Shown: piece by piece, positions 52,712 through 62,242 of the stretch
Position numbering within the stretch: position 1 is the first letter of the stretch
Layout of the letters: each line of letters opens with the position of its first letter
Assembly: GCF_023920705.1 (NCBI RefSeq)
Contig: NZ_CP094657.1
Span: 1,240,001 to 1,304,000, forward strand
DNA: 64,000 nucleotides
Source of the DNA: Acinetobacter sp. XS-4
GTDB lineage: Bacteria; Pseudomonadota; Gammaproteobacteria; Pseudomonadales; Moraxellaceae
Direction of reading: 5' to 3'
The notes under the pieces: model-generated
The model's input: the letters and a program-made list of their open reading frames with translations, nothing else
The model's database searches: none
Told to the model about the DNA's origin: nothing
Made by a program: the position numbers and the translations under genes

Positions 52712-53677
52712 ATGAAAAAAGTTGTAGTTTTTAGTCAAATTGATGAAGAAATTTTGTCTCGATTACAACAGGATTATCATGTTGTAGTTCTTAACCCTAA
52801 ATTGGGTGATATTAATGAGCAGATACGACAACACGTTGTAGATGCTGACGGGATGATTGGTGCAGGACGGTTGCTCAATGAAAATAACCTCGCACCAGCC
52901 CAAAAACTAAAAATTATTTCATCTGTAACGGTGGGCTATGACAATTATGATCTGGATTATTTAAATCAAAGAAAAATCTGGTTATCAAATACGCCTCATG
53001 TTTTAACAGAAACAACAGCTGATCTTGCTTTTACATTATTACTAAGCGCTGCTAGAAAAGTTCCTTTTCTTGATCATTGGACTAAACAAGGTGAATGGAA
53101 AAGAACTGTAGGGCCTCAGCAGTTCGGTTTGGACGTTTTTGGAAAGACATTAGGTATTATTGGACTTGGTAATATTGGTGCTGCAATTGCACGTCGTGGT
53201 TTTTATGGGTTTAACATGAATATTGTTTACCATAATCGTCGTGAAAAGCCTGAATTAGCTGAACCGTTAAATGCAGAATATCTTGATTTAGATCAATTGC
53301 TACAGCAGTCTGATTTCGTGGTCACTGCCGTTGATTTAAATAATGAATCAAAAGCCTTAATGGGTAAAGCTCAGTTTGAGCTTATGCAAAAACACGCTAT
53401 TTTTATTAATATTGCGCGCGGTTCGGTAGTTGATGAACAAGCTTTGATTGAGGCTTTGCAGCAAAATCAGATCTTTGCTGCTGGGTTAGATGTGTATGAA
53501 AAAGAACCTTTACAAGATTCAGCACTTTTTAAATTACCAAACGTAGTCACTTTACCTCATGTCGGTTCAGCTACTGCTGAAACCCGTAAAAAAATGGCAA
53601 ATCTTGCCTATAAAAATCTGGTTGAAGCTTTAGAGGGTAAAACACCTAGATATCTGGTAAACCAAAACTTTATATAA
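52712..53677 (+). CDS. ghrB: D-isomer 2-hydroxyacid dehydrogenase (GhrB-like)
   Basis: This NAD(P)H-dependent reductase of glyoxylate, hydroxypyruvate or 2-ketogluconate has 321 residues. It has SSVTVGYDNYDLDYL, the Rossmann motif TLGIIGLGNIGAAIARRG, the catalytic-Arg segment INIARGSVVDEQAL, a Glu in DVYEKEPL, and the catalytic His in LPHVGSATAETR. AGGGA is 6 bases before the ATG. It starts 11 bases after the candidate psi gene. Exact substrate is open. Confidence 0.85.
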   Translation: MKKVVVFSQIDEEILSRLQQDYHVVVLNPKLGDINEQIRQHVVDADGMIGAGRLLNENNLAPAQKLKIISSVTVGYDNYDLDYLNQRKIWLSNTPHVLTETTADLAFTLLLSAARKVPFLDHWTKQGEWKRTVGPQQFGLDVFGKTLGIIGLGNIGAAIARRGFYGFNMNIVYHNRREKPELAEPLNAEYLDLDQLLQQSDFVVTAVDLNNESKALMGKAQFELMQKHAIFINIARGSVVDEQALIEALQQNQIFAAGLDVYEKEPLQDSALFKLPNVVTLPHVGSATAETRKKMANLAYKNLVEALEGKTPRYLVNQNFI

Positions 53678-53756
53678 GTGATGAATAACACTTCATTGCA
53701 AAACTAGTCGATTTCGAGTGATATAGTAAAAGTCTATTGATTGAAAATCATTTTTT

Positions 53757-55247
53757 ATGGTTTACATCAGTAGGCTTTTTTTATGGTTTGATTTTAATAG
53801 AGAAAAACTTTTGAGATTTTTGCCAGTTATTTTAAGTGCGACTTTTATAGCAAATGCTGCGTATGCACAGTCTTTCGACCCTCAGCCATCTGCGAATCAG
53901 GTGGAAATTCCGAATATCGGAAGTGGAATAGGCTTGCTTGATCAACAAAAAGAAAAATTTATTGGTGAAAAAGTATTCCGTGAAGTTCATAAGCAAATGC
54001 CAGTTCTCCAAGATGTCTGGCTCGAAGACCAATTTTTCCAAGTATTTTCAAGTATTTTGAGTGAGACTCAACTTGGTCAGCCTATTGGTCTGGTTGTTAT
54101 TAAAGATCCACAAATTAATGCTTTTGCTGTTCCTGGTGGCCTATTTGCGCTTAATACTGGGCTTATTGCTTCAGCTCGCAATATTGATGAAATTGCTGGG
54201 GTTATGGCGCATGAAATTGCACACGTATCACAAAGGCATTTTAGTCGTTCAGAGGAAGCCTTTAAGGGGCAAACTTTATTAAGTTTAGCTGGGCTTTTGG
54301 CAGGTGTGGCCATCGCAGCACAGGGCGGTGGAGATGCAGGAGCAGCAGTGATGTTGGGAACACAGGCTGCACTAATGGATCAACAATTAACATATAGTCG
54401 AAATCAGGAACGTGAAGCAGACCGTATTGGCATGCAATATATGTATGCAGCAGGTTATAACCCGCAAAGTATGGCAGACTATTTTGAAACAATGCACCGT
54501 GCGACGAGTCGGGTAAGTTTTTTACCAGATTTCTGGCTGACTCATCCATTGACGACTGAGCGCATGAGTGAAGCTCGACTTCGTGCGAACCAGATGCCTA
54601 AAGTCAAAAATCGTATATATGATGCCGATTTTGAAATTTTAAAATGGTACACAATGGTGGTTTCAAATCAGGCTACTGAAAACCAACTACAGAGTTTGGC
54701 CTCTCAAAAAAATATTGCTGGTCTTATTGCTTTGGCAGCTTTTTACGTAAAACAAGGTGATTATGCACAGGCACAATCCACCTTAGATCAAGCAAAAACG
54801 AGTGGAAAACCTCTTGTTACGCTATTGCAGACTGATATTTATCTGGGGCAAAACAAGCTGGATCAGGCATATACTTCAATTGCTTCAACACAAATGACTA
54901 TGCCGGAAAATAGAGCTTTTAGTTATAAATTGGCTGAAGTTTTGCTACGGCAAGGTAAATTTGCGCAAGTTCAAACTCTCGTTCAACGATTTATTAATAA
55001 AAACCCAAGAGATATACAAGGTTGGCAATTTTTACAGCAAGCTGCTAATTTGGACAAGGCTGGATCATTAAGAGCAGTCAACGTTTTACGCTATCGAGCG
55101 GAAGCTGAATATTGGTCGGGGAGTGAGGAAAATGCAATTAAATCGATGTTGCATGCTCAGCGATTAGCAAAAGACAATCAAGCCATGTCGGCTAGAATAG
55201 ACAGTAGATTAAAGCAAATGCAAGATGAGCGAAGAATGAAAATTTAA
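53757..55247 (+). CDS. bepA: BepA-like periplasmic M48 metalloprotease with TPRs
   Basis: This 496-residue secreted protein (signal region ending ANAAYAQS, residue 38) has an intact M48 site H152-E-I-A-H156 with the third ligand in SRNQEREAD (E218), followed by TPR repeats (about 310-490). This is the BepA/YfgC plan: quality control of outer-membrane proteins such as LptD. The ATG at 53757 gives a long n-region; a TTG at 53811 is an alternative start with a normal signal peptide. An AT-rich palindrome (55238-55269) overlaps the stop. Confidence 0.87.
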   Translation: MVYISRLFLWFDFNREKLLRFLPVILSATFIANAAYAQSFDPQPSANQVEIPNIGSGIGLLDQQKEKFIGEKVFREVHKQMPVLQDVWLEDQFFQVFSSILSETQLGQPIGLVVIKDPQINAFAVPGGLFALNTGLIASARNIDEIAGVMAHEIAHVSQRHFSRSEEAFKGQTLLSLAGLLAGVAIAAQGGGDAGAAVMLGTQAALMDQQLTYSRNQEREADRIGMQYMYAAGYNPQSMADYFETMHRATSRVSFLPDFWLTHPLTTERMSEARLRANQMPKVKNRIYDADFEILKWYTMVVSNQATENQLQSLASQKNIAGLIALAAFYVKQGDYAQAQSTLDQAKTSGKPLVTLLQTDIYLGQNKLDQAYTSIASTQMTMPENRAFSYKLAEVLLRQGKFAQVQTLVQRFINKNPRDIQGWQFLQQAANLDKAGSLRAVNVLRYRAEAEYWSGSEENAIKSMLHAQRLAKDNQAMSARIDSRLKQMQDERRMKI

Positions 55248-55336
55248 AGATATATCTTTAAAAATTTTCAGATATGCAAATATTCGCAAACTAAAAGGAA
55301 TTTTGGTTTGAAGGAATATAAAATTTAAGAGAGAAA

Positions 55337-55783
55337 TTAAGCTAATTTAGCTTTAATTTTTGCTGAAACTATAGAAGGATCGGCACGCCCGGCTATGATC
55401 GGACGTAGAGAATTCATCACCTTACCCATATCTTTCATGCTAGTTGCTTCTTGAGCAGAAATCGTTTGCTCAATGAGAGAATCAAGCTCTTCCTCAGTCA
55501 TAGCTTCTGGTAGAAACTGGGATAAAATCTCAGCTTCGGCTTGTTCTTTACTAGCTAAATCATCACGACCAGCACCTTCAAAGGCTTTGATCGATTCTTT
55601 ACGTTGTTTAATTTGCTTTTCAATGACCGCAAGAACCTGAGCGTCGCCAAGCTCTATGCGTTCATCGACTTCGATTTGCTTAATTGCTGCTTGTAGACTA
55701 CGCAAAACCGTCACTGTTGCCATATCTTTGGCACGCATAGAAGTTTTTAATGCATCAGTAATTTGGTTTTTTAAAGTAGTCAT
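55337..55783 (-). CDS. yqeY: YqeY-family (GatB/YqeY domain) protein
   Basis: This 148-residue helical protein matches the YqeY family, related to the tail of the GatB amidotransferase subunit. It has RAKDMATVTVLRSLQAAIKQIEVDER, QIKQRKESIKAFEGAGRDDLASKEQAE and GKVMNSLRPIIAGRADPSIVS. It is 25 bases downstream of rpsU on the same strand, a common pairing. Function unknown; a tRNA-binding role is suggested by the domain. Confidence 0.88.
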   Translation of the reverse strand: MTTLKNQITDALKTSMRAKDMATVTVLRSLQAAIKQIEVDERIELGDAQVLAVIEKQIKQRKESIKAFEGAGRDDLASKEQAEAEILSQFLPEAMTEEELDSLIEQTISAQEATSMKDMGKVMNSLRPIIAGRADPSIVSAKIKAKLA

Positions 55784-55808
55784 AATTCAGCAGTCAATCA
55801 CAAATTAA

Positions 55809-56024
55809 TTAGTAAAGGCGAGTAGTACGTACAGATTCGCGAGCCAATTTCTTTTGGTAGCGTTTAACTGCAGCAGCTTTTTTGCGCTTACGTTCTTGAG
55901 TTGGTTTTTCGTAGAATTCGCGTTTACGAACGTCAGCTAAAACACCAGCTTTTTCGCATGAACGTTTGAAACGACGGATAGCTACGTCAACTGGTTCGCC
56001 TTCTTTCAACTTAACTTGTGGCAT
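55809..56024 (-). CDS. rpsU: 30S ribosomal protein S21
   Basis: This 71-residue basic protein has the S21 signature [41 protein letters not shown] in its first part and a Lys/Arg-rich helix after it. It starts the minus-strand pair rpsU-yqeY, divergent from tsaD across about 145 bases. This rpsU/tsaD neighbourhood is common in gammaproteobacteria. Confidence 0.96.
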
Positions 56025-56169
56025 GTAAAATCCTCTAGATTATGGATAAGATCAAGCACACTATTGTGCCGGATCACAAGTGAAGGTCAGTATTTTACTC
56101 ATTTACAACTCATATCACAAGTCTATAATAGCGATTGCAATATTTTGACTCATATAAAAGGCAGTTTTG

Positions 56170-57180
56170 ATGATTGTTTTAGGCTTGGAAACTTCTTGTG
56201 ATGAAACAGGGTTGGCACTTTATGATAGCGAACTCGGCTTGCGGGGACAGGTTCTTTATAGCCAAATTAAACTTCATGCCGAATATGGTGGGGTAGTACC
56301 TGAACTTGCTTCTCGTGACCACGTTCGTAAATTAATTCCTTTAATGAATCAACTGCTTGAACAAAGCGGAATAAAAAAGCAAGAGATTGATGCGATTGCT
56401 TATACGCGTGGTCCTGGCTTAATGGGAGCCTTAATGACAGGGGCTTTATTTGGAAGAACCTTAGCTTTTTCTTTAAATAAACCTGCCATTGGTGTCCACC
56501 ATATGGAGGGACACATGTTGGCACCTCTACTCTCAAGTCAACCACCCGAATTTCCATTTGTTGCTTTATTAGTTTCAGGTGGGCATACACAGTTAATGGC
56601 AGCCCACGGTATTGGTCAATATGAGCTTTTAGGTGAATCTATTGATGATGCGGCAGGGGAAGCTTTTGATAAAGTTGCAAAAATGATGAGTTTGCCATAC
56701 CCAGGTGGTCCTAATATTGCGAAATTGGCTTTAAGTGGTAATCCTTTAGCGTTTGAATTTCCGCGACCAATGCTTCACCAAGGCCTAGATTTTTCTTTTA
56801 GTGGTTTAAAAACAGCTGTTTCTGTGCAATTGAAAAAATTGAATGGTGAAAACAGAGATGCTGACATTGCTGCTTCATTCCAAGAAGCAATTGTAGATAC
56901 CTTGGTAAAAAAATCAGTAAAAGCCTTAAAGCAAACTGGACTTAAGCGTCTAGTTATTGCTGGTGGAGTAAGTGCAAATTTACGACTACGTGAACAGTTG
57001 GAAACCTCATTAGCTAAAATTAAGGCACAAGTTTATTATGCAGAACCTGCTCTTTGTACTGATAATGGGGCAATGATTGCTTTTGCAGGCTATCAACGCT
57101 TAAAAGCCGGCCAACAGGATGGTTTGGCTGTAACCACAACACCACGTTGGCCAATGACTGAGTTGTCTATTCCTGAATAA
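56170..57180 (+). CDS. tsaD: TsaD, tRNA threonylcarbamoyladenosine synthase subunit
   Basis: This is the catalytic subunit that transfers threonylcarbamoyl to A37 of ANN-decoding tRNAs. It has 336 residues from the ATG at 56170, with a TTG one codon earlier. Motifs: [25 protein letters not shown], the metal site [29 protein letters not shown] and [13 protein letters not shown]. It ends 2 bases from the convergent DUF6670 gene with no terminator in between. Confidence 0.95.
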   Translation: MIVLGLETSCDETGLALYDSELGLRGQVLYSQIKLHAEYGGVVPELASRDHVRKLIPLMNQLLEQSGIKKQEIDAIAYTRGPGLMGALMTGALFGRTLAFSLNKPAIGVHHMEGHMLAPLLSSQPPEFPFVALLVSGGHTQLMAAHGIGQYELLGESIDDAAGEAFDKVAKMMSLPYPGGPNIAKLALSGNPLAFEFPRPMLHQGLDFSFSGLKTAVSVQLKKLNGENRDADIAASFQEAIVDTLVKKSVKALKQTGLKRLVIAGGVSANLRLREQLETSLAKIKAQVYYAEPALCTDNGAMIAFAGYQRLKAGQQDGLAVTTTPRWPMTELSIPE

Positions 57181-57182
57181 AA

Positions 57183-58286
57183 CTATTCATCTTCAAAGGC
57201 CTGTTGGTTTTCGACATCAATGTATTCGATATACCCACGGCCTTGAACTTCATTACCGAAATAATTACCGGTAAATATATAACTACTTGCATAACCTCGC
57301 CCATGACCGTAGCGGATTGGGCAGTCAATTTCTGCTTGAATATTTAAAATTATTTGTTTCGCTTCATTTCGAGCAATCCACGAAAAGAATTTAGGAAGTC
57401 GCATCTTTTGCCCAGTCGGTGAGATGTAATTATCTACTTGATGGGAAATAACATCAAAACTGACATCTGTATAAATTTCTGCGGGTTGATCAAGATATCT
57501 AATATGCAAAGTATATGCAGCAGTCTTTCCTGCTATATCTGCTTTGGTAAGAAGAAGTTGAGTGGTCTCATTTAAATTGATAATTTGATAAGTAAAAAAA
57601 TCAAGCGGCAGCTTATAAGCATCAGGAATAAGTTTATTTGCGATGGAGTGAGCTCCAACTGCTCGAGCATACTCGTAAGTGCAGAGTCCCTCACTTTCAA
57701 TCCTTTCTGATTGATAGCTTAAGAAGCCTTTAAACTTTGCCAATAAACTAAAATGATCATAAATCGGTGTTTTTATAAACCAAGAAACATGCGAGGTGAC
57801 ATCAATATCAAAGTCGAAATCAAGACCCTCATAATGTCCATGAACGTGAATTTGTGGGAATTTTCCTTGAATTGAAATTTCCTGTCCTAGTTCGATTAAA
57901 CTTCCATCTTTAGTAATTTTTGTATCTTCAGGAATGACATAAGCCTTAAGCAAAGCTTTCTCTACCGCGGCGGTACTTGAAAAGAGTGTAGCTGTTTTTC
58001 TAGGGTTTCCATGAATTATGTCATCATGATCAAATGCAAGAGCACCTGGGGTGCCTAATAAAATCATAATATTTAAATAGCGATGCGGCTCAGGCAAAAG
58101 TGGAAAAAAGATACCGTAATGTGTCCAGCTATAATATTTTTCATTAACTCGGGGCTGGATGATATGAGGCTGAGAAAAAGGAAGAGTTGAGTGTTTTTCT
58201 GCTTTATCTATAACACTTTGTGCGAGCAATAAGCTTTGACCTAAAACTTTGCTGCCTATAGAAATTTTGGGCAATTGTTTTTTCAT
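57183..58286 (-). CDS. DUF6670-family protein
   Basis: This 367-residue protein belongs, from memory, to a family common in Acinetobacter annotated DUF6670. It has no signal peptide or TM helix. Beta-rich segments dominate (FPQIHVHGHYEGLDFDFDIDVTSHVSWFIKTP). Several His and Asp-rich strands (FDHDDIIHGN, IRYGHGRGYASSYIF) recall lipocalin-like carotenoid 1,2-hydratase/AttH domains, though this is only a resemblance. It lies between tsaD and the DUF815 ATPase. Function unknown. Confidence 0.7.
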   Translation of the reverse strand: MKKQLPKISIGSKVLGQSLLLAQSVIDKAEKHSTLPFSQPHIIQPRVNEKYYSWTHYGIFFPLLPEPHRYLNIMILLGTPGALAFDHDDIIHGNPRKTATLFSSTAAVEKALLKAYVIPEDTKITKDGSLIELGQEISIQGKFPQIHVHGHYEGLDFDFDIDVTSHVSWFIKTPIYDHFSLLAKFKGFLSYQSERIESEGLCTYEYARAVGAHSIANKLIPDAYKLPLDFFTYQIINLNETTQLLLTKADIAGKTAAYTLHIRYLDQPAEIYTDVSFDVISHQVDNYISPTGQKMRLPKFFSWIARNEAKQIILNIQAEIDCPIRYGHGRGYASSYIFTGNYFGNEVQGRGYIEYIDVENQQAFEDE

Positions 58287-58394
58287 ATATAAACCTAAAT
58301 GAGGATAGGACTATCTTTGTTTTAGGTTATGAAAAACAACTGTCAAAACTAAGCGGTTTTCAGGCCAAAGCTAAGGCTTTCCGGGACATTTTAT

Positions 58395-59276
58395 TTAATT
58401 GTTAGACAACTCTTTTAAGCCATTTAAACCAATCCAGTGCTTAGAAAACTGATATGCAGCACGACCTGAACGCTGACCACGCATTTGACACCAACGTAAA
58501 CTTTCAGCACGAACTTCATCATTAAAAACCATGTCTGCTTTATGAATGTAATGCTCTACGATTTCTAAATATAGACTCTGGTCCATTGGATAAAAAGATA
58601 GCCATAAACCAAAACGATCTGACAAAGAGATCTTTTCTTCAATCGCTTCTTGTGGGTGTAATTCAGTGTATTGTGGAACATCAACTCTAGTTACAGGTGT
58701 ATTCTCATGCATGAATTCTGGTAATAAATGACGACGGTTACTGGTTGCATAAATAATAAAATTACTTGAACCAGACTGTAAGGAACCATCTAATACACTT
58801 TTTAAACTACGGTAATTTTCATCTTCAGCATTAAACGCTAAGTCATCACAATACACGATGTATTTTTCAGGTCGGTTTTGAATGAGTTTCTGAACTTTAG
58901 GTAAATCTGCTAAGTCATCACGCTCAATTTCAATTAAACGTAATCCTTGCGGAGCATATTCAGTCAATAAAGCACGAACAATAGATGACTTTCCTGTACC
59001 ACGTGAGCCAGTTAAAAGCACATCATTTGCGGGTAGACCATTTAAAAACTGCAAAGTATTTTGAATGATTTTCTCTTTTTGACGTTCAATGCCTTTTAAG
59101 TCATCCAGATAAATATTTTTGGGTGTATAGATAGCTTTAAGTTGCTGATTTTCCCATCTAAAAGCTGGTGCATTAAAATCTGTCTCTTGTTTAGGTTCAG
59201 GTAAGACCTGCTGTAACTGATTTAATACAAGTGATAATGTTTGAACTAAATTATCTGGTAAATCAATGGTAGCCAT
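58395..59276 (-). CDS. DUF815 AAA-type ATPase
   Basis: This 293-residue P-loop protein has Walker A GSRGTGKS (90-97), Walker B YIVYCDDLAF (139-148) and a sensor-1 asparagine in IYATSNRRHL (about 180). The arrangement NDVLLTGSRGTGKSS and LKSVLDGSLQSGSSNFIIYATSNRRHL is typical of DUF815. Family members are widespread in proteobacteria and function is unknown. It has its own upstream region, divergent from the patatin gene. Confidence 0.87.
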   Translation of the reverse strand: MATIDLPDNLVQTLSLVLNQLQQVLPEPKQETDFNAPAFRWENQQLKAIYTPKNIYLDDLKGIERQKEKIIQNTLQFLNGLPANDVLLTGSRGTGKSSIVRALLTEYAPQGLRLIEIERDDLADLPKVQKLIQNRPEKYIVYCDDLAFNAEDENYRSLKSVLDGSLQSGSSNFIIYATSNRRHLLPEFMHENTPVTRVDVPQYTELHPQEAIEEKISLSDRFGLWLSFYPMDQSLYLEIVEHYIHKADMVFNDEVRAESLRWCQMRGQRSGRAAYQFSKHWIGLNGLKELSNN

Positions 59277-59454
59277 GGTAAGTCAATCATGTTAAACAGT
59301 AATTTACTAGGATACTAACACCGAAATTAACAGGCTGACAAAAAAGTTATTGTCTATACAGTTTATCGGTTTTGCAATTGATTGAAATCTTCAGACCGCG
59401 CATAGTGTTGTTGTGTCTATTCAGTAAAATCATCTGTGAAGATGAGGACGAAAT

Positions 59455-60963
59455 ATGTTTGAAAAAATACGAAGTGATATGAATCCGCATCAGGCCTACC
59501 GTATCAAAAAATTACAACGTCAATTAGACATGGCTGAATCTTATGAAGAGTGGAAGTCTTTTGCATTAAAACTAGATGAAGAAACAGGGGTACAAGAGTG
59601 GAAGTTTGATAATAGTTCGCCTTACTTTGATGCAGAGCTTATTTCTTATAGATACACTTTACTGAAAAGATATCGTCAGCAACATCGAACGCTAGATCTT
59701 ATTTATTTACTCAAAGAAGGCCTAACCTACGATATTGCAAACATTGGCCACCCTATGCTGTTTGCTGCAACGCATGTGGGAACAAAAAAGTTAATTGAAG
59801 ATTATATTGAAGAAGTTAGCCAAAGCTTGGCCTATATTGCTTCAAGTGAATGTATTACTTTCCAACGCAAAGAAAAAATTGAGTTTTTTGAAAATTGTGA
59901 AAAAGCATATGGCCAACCAGCCCTTATGTTCTCGGGTGGGGCGACTTTAGGTCTTTTTCACACAGGTGTGTGTAAAGCATTAATTGAACAAGATTTAATG
60001 CCTAAAGTATTATCTGGCTCAAGTGCTGGAGCAATTATGACGGGCATGCTCGGAACTTCTGCCAGTGAAGATGTTCAAAATTTATTAAATGGAGAACAAT
60101 TCTTTAGTGATGCTTTTCATTTTAGAAAACTTCGGGAACTCATTAAAGGAAATGGTGGAATTGCCGATGTGCACTACTTGAAAAAATTCCTTGTTGAAAA
60201 TCTGGGTGATCTTACTTTTGAAGAAGCTTTTAAAAAATCAGGTTTAAACATTAATGTTGCAGTTGCACCTTACGATGCAACAGAAAACCCGCGCATCATG
60301 AATGCCATTATGACGCCTAATGTTTTAGTGTGGAGTGCTGTGTTGGCTTCATGTGCAGTACCTGTGCTATTTCCACCCGTACGTTTAACCAGTAAACGTT
60401 ATGACGGTGAACACACGCCTTATATGGCAAATACAAAATGGGTAGATGGCAGTGTAAGAAATGATTTTCCGCAAGAAAGAATGGCACGACTTTATAATTT
60501 AAATTACACCATCGCCAGTCAGGTAAACCCACATGTTGTTCCATTTATGCAGAATGATGCAGACCGCTTTCGTAAAGACGTTTTAAGTTGGCCTGAACGG
60601 ATTTTAAGACGTCAAGGTAAAGTGCTATCCATGGGGCTTATGGACTTTACACGTCAAAGACTTGGTTCTATTTCTCCAATTAGACGGTTACTCGATCATG
60701 GCTATGGTGTAATGGGGCAGCGTTATTATGGTGATGTGAATATCATTGCTAAATATGGCTTGAGTCACTATACCTATACTTTACAAAACCCACGTCCACA
60801 TTTGTTCAAACGTTTGCAACGAGAAGGGGAGCGTGCGACTTGGCCAAAAATTTCTTCGATTGAGACCCATGCTCGTATTGGCAAGACGATTCAGCATTGT
60901 TTAGAAGTTTTACGTTTTGAAGAAAAGCAACAACAGCCTGAGTCTTACTATGCTGAAGCATGA
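59455..60963 (+). CDS. patatin-like phospholipase with DUF3336 N-domain
   Basis: This 502-residue lipase-fold protein has an N-terminal DUF3336-type region (about 15-150) and a patatin domain with the GGATLGLFHTG oxyanion loop, nucleophile S190 in GSSAG, and catalytic D331 in DGS. Such DUF3336-patatin proteins include Saccharomyces TGL-type lipases and bacterial homologues, acting on acylglycerols or phospholipids. GAGGA precedes the ATG. No signal peptide: cytosolic or membrane-bound. The last 14 bases overlap the next gene. Confidence 0.87.
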   Translation: MFEKIRSDMNPHQAYRIKKLQRQLDMAESYEEWKSFALKLDEETGVQEWKFDNSSPYFDAELISYRYTLLKRYRQQHRTLDLIYLLKEGLTYDIANIGHPMLFAATHVGTKKLIEDYIEEVSQSLAYIASSECITFQRKEKIEFFENCEKAYGQPALMFSGGATLGLFHTGVCKALIEQDLMPKVLSGSSAGAIMTGMLGTSASEDVQNLLNGEQFFSDAFHFRKLRELIKGNGGIADVHYLKKFLVENLGDLTFEEAFKKSGLNINVAVAPYDATENPRIMNAIMTPNVLVWSAVLASCAVPVLFPPVRLTSKRYDGEHTPYMANTKWVDGSVRNDFPQERMARLYNLNYTIASQVNPHVVPFMQNDADRFRKDVLSWPERILRRQGKVLSMGLMDFTRQRLGSISPIRRLLDHGYGVMGQRYYGDVNIIAKYGLSHYTYTLQNPRPHLFKRLQREGERATWPKISSIETHARIGKTIQHCLEVLRFEEKQQQPESYYAEA

Positions 60964-61738
60964 TTTTGCTTCGCATGTAGAAAGTTTAAAAAATGTGATA
61001 AATCCTACAAGTGCCGCTTTAGGGCGGTATCTATGGACATGCAGCATAGATAACAAAGACTATTGGTTAAAATATCATTTACCGAAAACAGATGTTCAAA
61101 GTGAGCAAGATTTCATTCGAGAACAATTGTTTTACGAAGAAATTACTCATAAGAAACCTGCGTGGCTTTTGCCCTATAAAATAATTGAAGTTAGTGCCAT
61201 TCCTCAGTTAACCCATTCTTTAGGTACAGTTTTAGTTTTACCTGATACTGATTTGTGGTTTGGCTCATTGCCTCATGAAGCTGATGTATATCATACGATT
61301 TGGTTCGCGTTAGATAAGCTCGCAGAACTCCATAGATTTGGTTGGATTCATGGAGATATTAAGAAAGAGCATTTTCGAAAGTTTCAGCAAAACCCTTATT
61401 TGATTGATTTTGAGAAAGCCCGACTTATATCGCGCTCAGATTCAAGAATGGATGCTACACCACGATATATGGCTCCAGAGCTGTTTAGAGGTGCTTCTAA
61501 GGATATACAAAGCGATTTATATGCATTTGGTATCGTTTTATATGAATGGTTAACCCAAACTCGCTTAGAAGCAGGGAGTTACTATGAGTGGGCAGTATTG
61601 CATTGCCAAAATTTAACCATTCAATTACCCACACAATTTATGAATTTTTATCCATTACTTTTAGGTTTATTGCAAAAAAAGCAGCAAAATCGATTCTTAA
61701 ATGCTGCTGAAGCAATCAATTGCTTAAAAATAGTTTGA
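60950..61738 (+). CDS. kinase-fold protein (Hanks/WaaP-like)
   Basis: This 262-residue eukaryotic-like kinase starts at the ATG at 60950, inside the last codons of the patatin gene. It has a catalytic loop H134-G-D136-I-K-K-E-H141, where the usual metal-binding Asn is His as in lipopolysaccharide kinases, a metal motif DFE (153-155) in place of DFG, and a Hanks-type APE (175-177, RYMAPE). The likely ATP lysine is in YWLKYH (K41). The mix suggests a lipid-A-core or protein kinase; target unknown. Overlap suggests translation coupling with the patatin gene. Confidence 0.78.
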   Translation: MLKHDFASHVESLKNVINPTSAALGRYLWTCSIDNKDYWLKYHLPKTDVQSEQDFIREQLFYEEITHKKPAWLLPYKIIEVSAIPQLTHSLGTVLVLPDTDLWFGSLPHEADVYHTIWFALDKLAELHRFGWIHGDIKKEHFRKFQQNPYLIDFEKARLISRSDSRMDATPRYMAPELFRGASKDIQSDLYAFGIVLYEWLTQTRLEAGSYYEWAVLHCQNLTIQLPTQFMNFYPLLLGLLQKKQQNRFLNAAEAINCLKIV

Positions 61739-61849
61739 ATCTGATAAAAATCATTGCTCTAGTTTCTGTATACAAATTACACGGTCAGTTTTTTTTAGAA
61801 AAAAAACACTTGTCACTGCAAGTTCTTATCGCTAATATACACAGCCATC

Positions 61850-61934
61850 GGGGGCGTGGCGAAATTGGTAGACGCACTGGATTTAGGTTCCAGCGCCGCA
61901 AGGTGTAAGAGTTCGAGTCTCTTCGCCCCCACCA
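61850..61934 (+). tRNA. tRNA-Leu(UAG), copy 1
   Basis: This is an 85-base class II tRNA with encoded CCA. The acceptor GGGGGCG pairs with CGCCCCC, the anticodon TAG lies at 61884-61886 in loop TTTAGGT, and a long variable arm CGCCGCAAGGTGT marks leucine. The discriminator is A. It is identical to the copy at 62090-62174. Confidence 0.97.
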
Positions 61935-61988
61935 CTTTAAGTTAAAACTTAAAGTTTAATATGGATGTTAAGGCATCTATATTTTGGA
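61935..61988 (+). other. hairpin spacer between tRNA-Leu and tRNA-Trp copy 1
   Basis: CTTTAAGT / ACTTAAAG with loop TAAA (61935-61954) starts the 54-base spacer. It is likely a processing signal in a joint tRNA transcript, as no T-run follows. Confidence 0.5.
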
Positions 61989-62062
61989 AGAGGATTGGTG
62001 TAATGGTAGCATGACGGTCTCCAAAACCGTTCGTCAAGGTTCGAGTCCTTGATCCTCTGCCA
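61989..62062 (+). tRNA. tRNA-Trp(CCA), copy 1
   Basis: This is a 74-base tRNA with encoded CCA. The acceptor AGAGGAT pairs with ATCCTCT, the 4-bp D stem and loop AATGGTA are regular, the anticodon CCA (62021-62023) lies in loop CTCCAAA, the T arm is CAAGG / CCTTG, and the discriminator is G. The A1-T72 pair and G73 fit tryptophanyl-tRNA identity. It is identical to the copy at 62243-62316. Confidence 0.92.
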
Positions 62063-62089
62063 CATTTATTTTAAATAAATGTCCCAGAT

Positions 62090-62174
62090 GGGGGCGTGGC
62101 GAAATTGGTAGACGCACTGGATTTAGGTTCCAGCGCCGCAAGGTGTAAGAGTTCGAGTCTCTTCGCCCCCACCA
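62090..62174 (+). tRNA. tRNA-Leu(UAG), copy 2
   Basis: This is identical over 85 bases to copy 1, with anticodon TAG at 62124-62126. The spacer before it differs from copy 1's upstream region and carries an ATTTATTT / AAATAAAT hairpin, so duplication is limited to the tRNA bodies. Confidence 0.97.
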
Positions 62175-62181
62175 TTAAAAG

Positions 62182-62208
62182 AAGCAAGACGATGTTCTTG
62201 CTTTTTTT
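62182..62208 (+). terminator. terminator inside the tRNA cluster
   Basis: AAGCAAGA / TCTTGCTT (8 bp, loop CGATGT) is followed by a TTTTT tract right after the second tRNA-Leu. It may reduce read-through to the last tRNA-Trp, which is followed by a second hairpin, ATGATTAAA / TTTAATCAT (62209-62236). Confidence 0.75.
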
Positions 62209-62242
62209 ATGATTAAATTATTGGTTGTTTAATCATAAAGAT

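Noticed and set aside
61720..61908. 62-codon frame running into the first tRNA-Leu
   Set aside because: It overlaps a certain tRNA gene and has no ribosome site.
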